Origin: Iodobacter sp025352645 | Lineage (GTDB): Bacteria > Pseudomonadota > Gammaproteobacteria > Burkholderiales > Chitinibacteraceae | Direction of reading: 5' to 3' | Assembly (NCBI RefSeq): GCF_033446605.1 | Contig: NZ_JAWQUO010000020.1 | Coordinates: forward strand, 1 to 64,000 | Length of the DNA stretch: 64,000 nucleotides | In this document: in pieces, positions 29,343-38,104 of the stretch | Position numbering within the stretch: position 1 is the first letter of the stretch | Layout of the letters: each line of letters opens with the position of its first letter | Notes under the pieces: generated by a model | Seen by the model: only the letters and a program-made list of their open reading frames with translations | Database searches by the model: none | Told to the model about the DNA's origin: nothing | Translations under genes and position numbers: made by a program

Positions 29343-30368
29343 TTGATGATTACCATTCAAGCCGCACTGAATCGCCTGATCGATAACAATGAATTGTTTT
29401 ATGACGAAATGCTGTATTTAATGCGGCAAATCATGACGGGGGAAATGACGCCCGTACAAACCGCCGCCCTACTGATTGGTCTACGCACAAAAGTAGAAAG
29501 CGTTTCCGAAATTGCGGCTTCAGCCACCGTAATGCGCGAGCTATCCACCCATGTTGCAGTGCAAGATCGCAGCCATTTAATTGATACCTGTGGCACCGGT
29601 GGCGATGGTGCGCACACCTTTAATATCTCGACCTGCGCCGCTTTTGTGGTGGCTGCAGCGGGGGCAAAAGTCGCCAAGCACGGCGGGCGTTCGGTTTCTT
29701 CCAGCTCAGGTTCTGCTGATGTACTAGAGGCTTTTGGCGTTAATTTAAACCTAAATGCCGAGCAAGTTGGCCGCTCTATTGATGAGATTGGCTTGGGCTT
29801 TATGTTCGCCCCCAATCACCATAGCGCCATGAAATACGTTGCCCCGATTCGTCGCGAACTAGGGGTGCGGACCATTTTTAACATCCTTGGCCCACTGACC
29901 AATCCAGCCGGTGCAGAAAACCAGTTGATGGGTGTTTTTCACCCTGATTTGGTCGGCATTCAGGCGCGTGTTTTACAACAATTAGGCAGTAAGCATGTGC
30001 TGATTGTGCACGGCAAAGATGGTATGGATGAGATCTCTATCTCTGGGCCAACTCTAGTGGCCGAGCTAAAAAATGGCCAAATTAACGAGTTTGAAATTGA
30101 TCCGCGCGATTTTGGTTTTGAACTTGCCGACATTAAAACGCTGCACGCGAACGATGCACAGCAATCTAAACAAATCATCGAACAAGTACTCGCCAACACC
30201 ACCAGCCCTTGCCGCGACATTGTTCAGCTGAATGCGGGGGCCGCTATTTACGCCGCAGGCAAAGCCGATACGCTAGCAAGCGGCATTGAATTGGCTGGGC
30301 AAATGCTTGCCAATGGCAGCGCCCGCGCCAAACTCGATGCCTTAGTGCAATTTAGCCACACTTTTTAA
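29343..30368 (+). CDS. trpD: Anthranilate phosphoribosyltransferase
   Basis: A 341-residue TrpD that joins anthranilate to PRPP. The PRPP/Mg site GTGGDG..TFNIST (about residues 83-96) and KHGGRSVSSSSGSADVLEAFG (about 112-132) are complete. Length is normal. It starts 27 nt after the LprI-like gene with AAGGA 5' of the ATG region. trpC follows, so trpD and trpC are probably co-transcribed. Confidence 0.97.
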   Translation: MMITIQAALNRLIDNNELFYDEMLYLMRQIMTGEMTPVQTAALLIGLRTKVESVSEIAASATVMRELSTHVAVQDRSHLIDTCGTGGDGAHTFNISTCAAFVVAAAGAKVAKHGGRSVSSSSGSADVLEAFGVNLNLNAEQVGRSIDEIGLGFMFAPNHHSAMKYVAPIRRELGVRTIFNILGPLTNPAGAENQLMGVFHPDLVGIQARVLQQLGSKHVLIVHGKDGMDEISISGPTLVAELKNGQINEFEIDPRDFGFELADIKTLHANDAQQSKQIIEQVLANTTSPCRDIVQLNAGAAIYAAGKADTLASGIELAGQMLANGSARAKLDALVQFSHTF

Positions 30369-30466
30369 ATACTTAGGGGCGCCCCTTGCTGCGCGCCCTA
30401 TGCACACAAAAGACCAGCTCTCATATCACTATTCACGCCCCTTACATGCCTAAAAAAGAGCCACTC

Positions 30467-31282
30467 ATGTCCGACATCTTAAAAAAAATCTGGGCCACCA
30501 AATACCAAGAAGTCGCGGCCGCCAGCAAAATACTGCCGCTAAATGAAATCCGTAAGCAAGCAGAAGCCAATACTGATCTACGTGATTTTACCGCCGCCTT
30601 ACGCAGCAAAAATGCACTTGGCCATCCGGGTATTATTGCGGAAATCAAAAAAGCCAGCCCATCTAAAGGCGTGATTCGGGCTGATTTTCAACCGGCGGAG
30701 CATGCGCAAGATTACGCTGCACACGGTGCGGCCTGCCTTTCCGTACTTACCGATGAGCCTTACTTTCAAGGCCATTTGGATTACCTGCAAGCCGCCCGCG
30801 CCGCCTGCAGCCTACCGGTGCTACGCAAAGATTTTATGGTTGATGAATACCAACTCTTTGAAGCACGGGCATGGAGCGCTGATTGTATTTTGCTAATCGC
30901 CGCCGAGCTAAGCTTAGTGCAGTTGCAAGATTTTGAAGCCATCGCACAAGCTCTAGGCATGGCTGTACTGGTAGAGGTGCATAACGAAGCTGAGCTGGAG
31001 CTGGCACAGCAACTCAAAACGCCTCTTTTAGGCATTAATAATCGTGATCTGCGTAGCTTTGAAGTGTCCTTACAAAACACCCTAAAGCTACTTCCCTTGA
31101 TAGATAGCCACCGAATTGTGATTACTGAAAGCGGGATTGTTACCCCTAGTGATGTTGCTCTTATGCAACAAAATCACGTAAACAACTTTTTGGTCGGTGA
31201 AACCTTTATGCGTGCCGAACACCCTGGAAGCTGCATAGATACTACGTTTGGCCCTACTTACAAAGGCTTCGTAAGGGCTTAA
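30467..31282 (+). CDS. trpC: Indole-3-glycerol-phosphate synthase
   Basis: A 271-residue TrpC catalysing ring closure of CdRP to indole glycerol phosphate. The catalytic lysine motif IAEIKKASPSKG (as IIAEIKKASPSKGVIR) and the VLRKDFMVDEYQ segment (second Lys) are present, as is the LLGINNRDLRSFEV strand. The ATG at 30467 (MSDILKKIWATK) matches known starts; the frame is open further upstream to 30386 but lacks support. Confidence 0.96.
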   Translation: MSDILKKIWATKYQEVAAASKILPLNEIRKQAEANTDLRDFTAALRSKNALGHPGIIAEIKKASPSKGVIRADFQPAEHAQDYAAHGAACLSVLTDEPYFQGHLDYLQAARAACSLPVLRKDFMVDEYQLFEARAWSADCILLIAAELSLVQLQDFEAIAQALGMAVLVEVHNEAELELAQQLKTPLLGINNRDLRSFEVSLQNTLKLLPLIDSHRIVITESGIVTPSDVALMQQNHVNNFLVGETFMRAEHPGSCIDTTFGPTYKGFVRA

Positions 31283-31580
31283 ACTTATATTTTTGTCATA
31301 TATTTTTAATAAATCTCCCCTAAACTTGGCATTGTTCGAAAGCAGTTTGTTGCTCCAAACGGACAGCTGCTTTCTAAATGCGTGCATTAGTCGTTCATGA
31401 ATATTTTCTTTTTTATACTTTGCCCTTAAAAAGGCTTAGCCGGTAAGACAGATAAACTGACGTCGTAATGCCGCCAAAGAATAAAAAATGGCTTTTTTTA
31501 ATAAAAGTGCCGTGATCTTTGTAAATGCAGAAATGGTCACGCCATTTCTATCACTTGTTTTTTTGGGAGTAGTACAGATT
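31283..31580. other. Gap between trpC and the porin
   Basis: A 298-nt gap without a gene. It contains a hairpin (GAAAGCAG 31338-31345 / CTGCTTTC 31367-31374) that could end the trp transcript, although no T-run follows directly. An AT-rich stretch then leads up to the porin start and must hold its promoter. A frame upstream of the porin ATG is open but has no signal sequence and is not counted. Confidence 0.5.
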
Positions 31581-32822
31581 ATGAAAAAGATTATCGCCCT
31601 TGCCGTTGCTGCAGCATTTACCGCACCTGTAGCATTTGCGGATGTCGAACTTGGCCCATTCAGCATTTACGGCACTGCAGCTACTGCAGTTGAAGTAATC
31701 TCAGTAGAAAACAACACGGGCAAGAATCTGGCACCCACTGCAGACAGCCAAACCCGCCTGATGGATCAAACATCAAAGTTGGGTTTTAAAGCTAAATACG
31801 ACTTAGGCAATGATTTTTTTGCTCTTGCACAAGTAGAAAGCCGTTTTTACCTTGGCAATAACGGTGACAACACCGATGACAAGGCAGAAATCGGTAGCCG
31901 TAATACATTTGTAGGGATCGGCGGCAAGCAAGTAGGTACTTTGCGTCTGGGTCGTTATGACAATGCTTACAAATTGTCTTTAAAACAAATTGTTCCTACC
32001 CTATACGGCAATCTGAATGATGCATCATCAACTTACGGCTCTAAGCAAATTCTGAATCGCTTAGGTGCACGTCAAGGTGATATGGTTGCTTACGAAACAC
32101 CAGATTGGTCTGGTTTCAGCGGTAACTTAAGCTACAACTTTGGTAAAGACTCAACTAACTCGATCTCTTCTGGTTCAACTGAGTTTGCTTTATCCACCAC
32201 CACAACGCCAGCTACCATTTCTAAAGTGGTTGTTCCAAGCAATACACCTGCAACAGACCTAATGGGCCAAGTTGCTCTAGGTATTGCTTACAAGCACAGC
32301 ATGTTCAATGTTGGCTTTGGTTACACATCGCTGAGCAATGCAGCGTGGAAGTTGGATGGTTCAAGCGGCGCTAAAGCGCAAAATCTGGCTTCATCCAGCC
32401 TAGGTGGCACGCAAAAACTTGAAGCTTACCAACTTGGTGGTCAAGTTAACTATATGGACTTTAGCGCGGGTGCAGTATTCGAACGCACATCGTCCAGCGT
32501 AAGCGGCCAAACTGCTGCTAAGAACTTTGATCAAACACAAAATGTATTTGGTTTGATCGCTGGCTACAAAAAAGATGCTTTGGAAGTTCAAGTTCAGTAC
32601 GCTAAAGCCAATGATGTAGATGGTACAACAACAACAGCAACTGGCGGCCAACAAGCGAGTGTTGCTGTAGGTTATCAAGTTCACAAATATGTACAAGCAG
32701 TCGCTTCTTTCACTAAAGTACACAACCAAACTAATGCTAGCTTCACTTCAGCATCTGGCTTTGCTTTAGCTAAAAGCAACGGTATGAATCAGTTTGCACT
32801 GGGTCTGGTTGGTAAGTTCTAA
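31581..32822 (+). CDS. Neisseria-type outer membrane porin
   Basis: A 413-residue gram-negative porin (Porin_4 / Neisseria porin family). The signal peptide MKKIIALAVAAAFTAPVAFA is followed by a first strand DVELGPFSIYGTA. The RLGRYDNAYK segment near residue 115 belongs to the constriction loop region. The protein ends in phenylalanine (LGLVGKF), the usual outer-membrane insertion signal. It forms a 16-strand trimeric diffusion channel. The start at 31581 has GGGAG upstream. Strong terminator downstream. Confidence 0.93.
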   Translation: MKKIIALAVAAAFTAPVAFADVELGPFSIYGTAATAVEVISVENNTGKNLAPTADSQTRLMDQTSKLGFKAKYDLGNDFFALAQVESRFYLGNNGDNTDDKAEIGSRNTFVGIGGKQVGTLRLGRYDNAYKLSLKQIVPTLYGNLNDASSTYGSKQILNRLGARQGDMVAYETPDWSGFSGNLSYNFGKDSTNSISSGSTEFALSTTTTPATISKVVVPSNTPATDLMGQVALGIAYKHSMFNVGFGYTSLSNAAWKLDGSSGAKAQNLASSSLGGTQKLEAYQLGGQVNYMDFSAGAVFERTSSSVSGQTAAKNFDQTQNVFGLIAGYKKDALEVQVQYAKANDVDGTTTTATGGQQASVAVGYQVHKYVQAVASFTKVHNQTNASFTSASGFALAKSNGMNQFALGLVGKF

Positions 32823-32852
32823 GAACTAAGATTAAATCGAAAGTTATCAATC

Positions 32853-32886
32853 AAAAGACCTCCAATTCGCTTGGAGGTCTTTTTTG
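32853..32886 (+). terminator. Porin terminator
   Basis: The perfect 13-bp stem AAAAGACCTCCAA / TTGGAGGTCTTTT with a TTCGC loop is followed by more T. Typical Rho-independent terminator. Confidence 0.92.
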
Positions 32887-32978
32887 TTATAAATCAATCA
32901 AAATCAAATTTAAGCTTGTCGCTTCTTTGCCCTTTCGTGTACTGATTTAAGGCTTTTAACTATTTAGATTGCTATCCC

Positions 32979-34214
32979 TTAAAACCACGCCCCAAAATTA
33001 GCCTGCCAAGCTTGCACATTTTCACCCTTAGTAAAACTCAAACCAATTCTTAAATCCGCATCTTTAGAATGCGCTGGGCGCATGGTGCCAAAAGTAAAAC
33101 CAACCTCAGTTTGATAATTACTAAATAACGCTGTGCCGCTATATCGGCTATCCACGATATAAGCCTCCCAAGTCAGTGGGTCAGCGCCAAAGCGCCAAGG
33201 GCTATCCCGAGAATAAAGTAGGCCATTATTAAATACCGTATTGGCAATTCCAGGATCAAATGATTTACCATCTACAGTGATTTGCAATGCCTTGTAATAG
33301 CCAAGCATATTACCCAAGGTAATTGCATAATCATCCCCACGCCATACATAGCTAGAGCCAATTGCCCCAGAGCCCATTACAGCTGCACCAGCTAATTCCC
33401 TAGAAAACGTACCCCGCCCCGAGCCAGTAATACTCACTACCCAGTTTTCAAAGATCGGCCGACGATAAAAAACACCTAGGCTGCCATCGTAGCCCGTTGC
33501 TCCATCGGTTGAGGTATAGCCTAGCGGCAGATCAATAATTAATTCATGATTCGCTTCAGGGAATTGATAAGCGTAAGTAATAGGCAGGTTGTAGCTATCG
33601 CTTTCCATCTCTTTGGCGTTGCCAACGGCATCACTTCGCATATGTTTGAAATTAGCGCCAATACCAAAGCGGTGGCTTCCTTCAGCGCCTTGCGCCACCA
33701 CCGCAGTCGTATTTCTGGCACCAAACCACATTAGCTTGGCATCATTTGCCACAGCACGCGACATTAAACTATTTGGATTGCCTGCAATAGGATCAACGGG
33801 GGATACAGAGACTAAATGGTGCACCATTTTCTCTAATAAATCAGTATGATTTTTTAGATATTCTTTTAATAAATCTCGGCTTTCGTTACGTGTATTGCCG
33901 GTAAATGATTCATTGATTTCCAATGCGGGGATTTGGAAAGTCAACGTGGTTTTACCCTGCTGAGGGAACGCCAATTGAATGGGCATACCACGAAAATTAA
34001 GCACGCTATTAATCGCCTCATTGCCCTGATAGCTAGGGAAAATGGTTTTTAGCTTGTCTTCATAATAAACATTGGCGGCTTCTTCGGCAGTGGCAAAGCT
34101 ACCCTGCCCAACTTGGCCATTCATCGTGGCAGTAAAATCAAATACGCCTGCTTGGCTATTTAGCGTCCAAGCAGAGCAAAGAATCAGAGACAAAATACGA
34201 GGGGTGGCTTGCAT
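32979..34214 (-). CDS. Uncharacterised outer-membrane beta-barrel protein
   Basis: About 411 residues from the ATG at 34214 (MQATPRILSLILCSAWTLNSQA, a signal peptide). I do not recognise a named family. The N-terminal half is a soluble domain (VFDFTATMNGQVGQGSFATAEEAANVYY...). From about residue 175 it has alternating strands with aromatic ends, GIGANFKHMRS, then LGVFYRRPIFENWVVSI, then VGFTFGTM, ending in FGAWF with a terminal Phe. This suggests a barrel in the outer membrane. It stands alone between convergent porin and mltG, with no clear operon partner. Confidence 0.6.
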   Translation of the reverse strand: MQATPRILSLILCSAWTLNSQAGVFDFTATMNGQVGQGSFATAEEAANVYYEDKLKTIFPSYQGNEAINSVLNFRGMPIQLAFPQQGKTTLTFQIPALEINESFTGNTRNESRDLLKEYLKNHTDLLEKMVHHLVSVSPVDPIAGNPNSLMSRAVANDAKLMWFGARNTTAVVAQGAEGSHRFGIGANFKHMRSDAVGNAKEMESDSYNLPITYAYQFPEANHELIIDLPLGYTSTDGATGYDGSLGVFYRRPIFENWVVSITGSGRGTFSRELAGAAVMGSGAIGSSYVWRGDDYAITLGNMLGYYKALQITVDGKSFDPGIANTVFNNGLLYSRDSPWRFGADPLTWEAYIVDSRYSGTALFSNYQTEVGFTFGTMRPAHSKDADLRIGLSFTKGENVQAWQANFGAWF

Positions 34215-34337
34215 GGCTGTGCTCCAAAACAATATGTATCTGTTTTAGATGCTGCAGTGCAAAAATCAAGCCATTGCTGGGGCAATAAAAGAGAGAGGCT
34301 GGGAAGGCACGACGTGCAGGCACGGCATGCCGCGCCC

Positions 34338-35357
34338 CTACTTGCTTAAAATATACTTACGCACTGCACTATTGTGCTCGTCTAAAGTATTAGAAAACAC
34401 CGAGCTACCATCGCCTTTTGCTACAAAATAAAGGGCCGTTGTGGGCGCAGGATTGAGTGCAGCTTTAAGTGCAGCATCCCCTACCATAGCAATCGGGGTG
34501 GGTGGCAAGCCACTACGGGTGTACGTGTTGTACGGCGTATCCGTGAGTAAATCTACTTTGCGTAAACGTCCATCCAGTGACTCCCCCACGCCATAGATCA
34601 CGGCGGGGTCGGTTTGCAAGCGCATGCCAATACGCAAACGGTTCACAAATACACCCGCCACCAAGGGCCGATCACTGGCGCGGCCGGTTTCTTTTTCGAC
34701 TAAAGAAGCTAAAATCAAGGCTTCATAAGGTGTTTTAAGCTGCACATTGGCGGAGCGCTCTGCCCACGCTTTATCTAATTTAGCTTGCATGCGCTGATGG
34801 GATCTGGCCAGCAGTTTCAAATCTGAGCTGCCCTTATCCACATGATAGGTGTCAGGAAAAAACAAGCCTTCTGGGCTAATTGCGCTCACACCCAGCTCTG
34901 CCAACAATTCTGCATCACTTAATAGGGCCGTATCATGGCGTAGATGCGGATTATTATTTAGTGACTTGCGCAGATCACGCCAGTTTGCCCCTTCAATCAA
35001 AGTAAACGTCAGCGTGGTGGTGTCGCCATTGCTCAGCTTTTCTAATAGCTGCCACGGGCTCAGCACGGTGCTTAAATTATAACTCCCCGCTTTAAGCTGC
35101 TTATCTTTACCGCTTATGCGGGCTAGCAGCAAAAAGAGGATGGGCTGATCAATCACTCCTTGCCTGACCAGTTGATCGGCTACCTTTTTTACCCCGCCCG
35201 ATTCAATAACAAAGTCTTGCGGCGTTTTATATACAAGCGGCGTGCTGGCGTATTGATATATCCACACGCCAATAGCGCAGGCCAAGCCAATTAACAGCAG
35301 CATTAAGCGCCCAAGTAAACGAGCAAATCCGCCCTGTGGTTTTTTCTTTACAGCCAT
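34338..35357 (-). CDS. mltG: Endolytic transglycosylase MltG (YceG-like)
   Basis: A 339-residue inner-membrane protein. One N-terminal membrane segment (about residues 15-33, LMLLLIGLACAIGVWIY) is followed by a LysM-like region (FVIESGGVKKVADQLVRQGVI) and the YceG domain. The catalytic Glu lies in LASLVEKETG (near residue 218), and the conserved QTDPAVIYG and YNTY.R.GLPP.PI segments follow. MltG cuts nascent peptidoglycan strands and sets their length. Length matches E. coli MltG (340). Confidence 0.95.
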   Translation of the reverse strand: MAVKKKPQGGFARLLGRLMLLLIGLACAIGVWIYQYASTPLVYKTPQDFVIESGGVKKVADQLVRQGVIDQPILFLLLARISGKDKQLKAGSYNLSTVLSPWQLLEKLSNGDTTTLTFTLIEGANWRDLRKSLNNNPHLRHDTALLSDAELLAELGVSAISPEGLFFPDTYHVDKGSSDLKLLARSHQRMQAKLDKAWAERSANVQLKTPYEALILASLVEKETGRASDRPLVAGVFVNRLRIGMRLQTDPAVIYGVGESLDGRLRKVDLLTDTPYNTYTRSGLPPTPIAMVGDAALKAALNPAPTTALYFVAKGDGSSVFSNTLDEHNSAVRKYILSK

Positions 35358-35462
35358 TCTGGCAATTTACCTTAAATATTGTTATTTAGAGTGACCTGCT
35401 TAAACCCAATCCTCTCCCACAAAGGGCGAGGGGTGTTATATCCAGCTTAAATTGACCTAATG

Positions 35463-35550
35463 ATGTCTCTTGCTCAAACAAAGCCATATATTGCATATAT
35501 CCCTTCATATCGATCATCTCAGGTAAACCACAACAATGAGCAAGAGGCAT
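35463..35550. repeat. Inverted repeat in the mltG-helicase gap
   Basis: ATGTCTCTTGCTCA (35463-35476) and TGAGCAAGAGGCAT (35537-35550) are inverted copies with one mismatch in 14, separated by 60 nt. The 254-nt gap has no gene. Origin unknown; possibly a degenerate small mobile element. Confidence 0.4.
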
Positions 35551-35611
35551 AACTCAGGTAAATTGATAGAATGCTGCATAAACCCGCCATGAATCAGCTT
35601 TAGGGCATTTT

Positions 35612-37600
35612 TTACTCCGAGCTGTCTGTGGCAGGCGTCGGGCCCTTTACTTCTGTTGCTTCTAAGCCTTGCTGACGTTTCACTTCAAAAAATCGTTGTA
35701 CCGTTGCCAATTCCCTAGATCTAAACATCGGCGGCAAGCTTTTCCAAATCATTTTTCCGTATTGTTTTTCAACTAAGCGCTTATCCGCAATCATCAAAAT
35801 ACCAATATCGGTTTCATCCCGAATCAACCGCCCCGCGCCCTGTTTTAGGGTAATCGCCGCATGCGGCACTTGATAATCCATAAAGGCACTGCGGCCCGAT
35901 TTATTAATCTGCTCAATCCGCGCCGACAGCACCGGATCATCCGGCGGGCTAAAGGGCAGCTTATCAATCACGACTAAGGAAAGCTGCTCACCTTTTACAT
36001 CGATACCTTCCCAAAACGTTTGGCTCGCTACTAAGATAGCATTGGGTGCTAGGCGAAACTTATCCAGAAGCTCGGTACGCGAGCCTTGGCCTTGCAGAAA
36101 CACCGGCCAATCTAGCCCTGCAGCCTTTAGCTTTTCTTGCACAATTTCATGCGCCTCACGCATCGCGCGTAAGCTGGTAAACAGCAAGAAGGCATGGCCT
36201 TGGGTAGTCAACAACAGCGGCCAAGCTTTTTCCATCACCTGTTTGGTAAAATCTGGCGCATTGGGCTCCGGCATATCTTGCGGCACATACAGCACGGCTT
36301 GTTGCTTGTAATCAAAAGGGCTTTCCCAAGTGGCTTCAACCGCATCCCAAAGCCCCAGCTCGTGCTTAAAATGGTTGAAATGCCCATTTACCGCCAAAGT
36401 GGCCGAGGCAAACACCCAAGCACGCGGGTGAGATTTAAGTTGCTTTTGAAACAACTGGGCGATATTCAGCGGCGTGGCATGCAAGATCAAGCCATGCTGC
36501 AACACATCCACCCAATGCACGCTTTCTTCATCATCCCCAGCCATCCAGCGTTTGAGAATCGCCACGCTTTCTAGCGCCCGAATCTGGCAATTTTCTAGCC
36601 CTTCTGCCCGCTCAGATTGCTTACCAAGCAAATCGCAGAGCATGGCCAGCTTTTCAGCAACAAGCTCTAAAGCAGGCATAAATTCTGGATTTTGCTGCTG
36701 CAACTGATGCAGTGGCGAGCGCGTTGCATCGGACTTAAACACCAAGCGCAAATCTTTAACCGCTTTTTCTAAAGCCTCTGCCGCAGCGGGGAGCAGAATA
36801 AAATCTTTGGCCGCCACCAGCGCCTCAGCCCGCGAATCCCTGGCTAAATCAACCAGTTGCCCCGAAGTCAGTGTTTCACCAAAAAATAGGCTGGCGACTT
36901 CAGGCAACTGATGCGCCTCATCAAAAATAACGGTATTACAGGCGGGGAGCAGCTCTCCCGCGCCTTCATCTTTTAACCACACATCGGCAAAGAATAGATG
37001 GTGGTTTACCACCACCACATCGGCCTCTTGCGCATCTTTACGCGCTTTTAGCACAAAGCAATCTTTGTGGCTTGGACACTCTTGGCCTAAGCAATTATCC
37101 CGCGTAGAAGTAACATGGCCCCAAATCGGCGCGTTTTCTGCAACCCCTGGGCAGGCAGCCTTGTCGCCGGAAATAGCCGTCTTGGTATAGCGCTGCACTT
37201 TCACTAAATCGGCAATATCTTCTTTGCGCATAAAGCGTCCTTCTTGCTCGGTGCGCGCCAAATGATAATGGCAAACATAATTCGAACGACCCTTTAATAA
37301 GGCAATCGTCACCGGCACCTGCAACACTTTACGCACCGTTGGAATATCACGGGCAAACAACTGATCTTGCAGTGTTTTAGTCCCCGTAGACACAATCACC
37401 TTGCCCCCAGACAGCAGTGCGGGCACCAAATAAGCAAAGGTTTTGCCCGTGCCAGTACCCGCCTCAGCAATCAACTGGCCTTGGTTCTTGATGGCAGTTT
37501 CCACGGCCTGCGCCATTTCTAATTGCTGCGTGCGCAATTTATAGCCGGGAAAAGCATCGGCAAAGGGGCCGTCGTCGGCAAAAACCGCATCAAGGGACAT
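35612..37600 (-). CDS. DinG/YoaA-type ATP-dependent DNA helicase
   Basis: A 662-residue superfamily-2 helicase of the XPD-like (iron-sulfur) group. Walker A is EAGTGTGKT (46-54), and the DEAH box is FDEAHQLPE. Between them lie cysteines of the Fe-S cluster (VCHYH, ACPG, CLGQECPSHKDC). The late GSRTELLDKFR and GAGRLIRDETDIG are motifs V/VI. Length and features fit YoaA, which acts on damaged DNA or stalled forks with the polymerase clamp-loader chi protein. I chose the ATG at 37600 (MSLDAVFADD); the frame continues to 37648 without support. Confidence 0.9.
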   Translation of the reverse strand: MSLDAVFADDGPFADAFPGYKLRTQQLEMAQAVETAIKNQGQLIAEAGTGTGKTFAYLVPALLSGGKVIVSTGTKTLQDQLFARDIPTVRKVLQVPVTIALLKGRSNYVCHYHLARTEQEGRFMRKEDIADLVKVQRYTKTAISGDKAACPGVAENAPIWGHVTSTRDNCLGQECPSHKDCFVLKARKDAQEADVVVVNHHLFFADVWLKDEGAGELLPACNTVIFDEAHQLPEVASLFFGETLTSGQLVDLARDSRAEALVAAKDFILLPAAAEALEKAVKDLRLVFKSDATRSPLHQLQQQNPEFMPALELVAEKLAMLCDLLGKQSERAEGLENCQIRALESVAILKRWMAGDDEESVHWVDVLQHGLILHATPLNIAQLFQKQLKSHPRAWVFASATLAVNGHFNHFKHELGLWDAVEATWESPFDYKQQAVLYVPQDMPEPNAPDFTKQVMEKAWPLLLTTQGHAFLLFTSLRAMREAHEIVQEKLKAAGLDWPVFLQGQGSRTELLDKFRLAPNAILVASQTFWEGIDVKGEQLSLVVIDKLPFSPPDDPVLSARIEQINKSGRSAFMDYQVPHAAITLKQGAGRLIRDETDIGILMIADKRLVEKQYGKMIWKSLPPMFRSRELATVQRFFEVKRQQGLEATEVKGPTPATDSSE

Positions 37601-37670
37601 AAATGAAAACCAAAAAGCAAAGACAGGATTGTAACAAGATGACGGCACTTGCCTGTAAATTGATTACTAA

Positions 37671-38012
37671 CTGATGTTACGCACAAGGACATTTAGTCCA
37701 TGAAAAAAATAACCACGCATACTCTTCAAACGTCAACAGACCCTAATAAGCACTTCATTTTAATGGCTAACGGATGTTACGCATAAAGACTACTTGTTCA
37801 CGAAAAACACTATATTCACGAAAAAATGGGTCAAACAAGGATAATTTCCTTCTGTTTTTTTAGCATGATGCGTAGATGAGTTGCTTAATCACTATGTGAT
37901 ATTAAATATCATGATCCAAATCAATTCAAAAACAATGGCCATACGGCATCTGTTTGTGCTTTTTGTGTTTTTAGTGGACTACTTATTTTTGGATCTTGTT
38001 GCGTAACATCAG
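37671..38012. mobile_element. MITE-like element with 13-bp terminal inverted repeats
   Basis: CTGATGTTACGCA (37671-37683) is repeated exactly in inverse orientation at 38000-38012, giving a 342-bp unit without coding capacity. A further copy of the left end, CGGATGTTACGCA, occurs at 37771-37783, followed by related sequence (AAAGAC, then TGTTCACGAAAAA). This suggests a nested or rearranged remnant of an insertion sequence. No clear target duplication is seen. It fills most of the 500-nt gap between the helicase and dacB. Confidence 0.6.
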
Positions 38013-38104
38013 TGACTCAATAAAAAACACATGAATGTGAATAGCTTGCGCTAAGCCACGCCAACGGCGCTTGCACGGATCGCTACATGCTTATCGCTAC
38101 TAAT

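Noticed and set aside
31488..31580. Longer porin start at 31488
   Set aside because: It would place 31 residues before a normal signal peptide; the ATG at 31581 has a good ribosome site.
34250..34336. Small gene in the gap between the outer-membrane protein and mltG
   Set aside because: The open frame overlaps the mltG 3' end and consists of a G+C-rich palindromic stretch (GGCACGGCATGCCGCGCC type) that looks like an intergenic repeat.
37671..38012. Active insertion sequence
   Set aside because: No transposase frame lies between the inverted ends and no clear target duplication flanks them; a MITE or remnant is the most that can be said.
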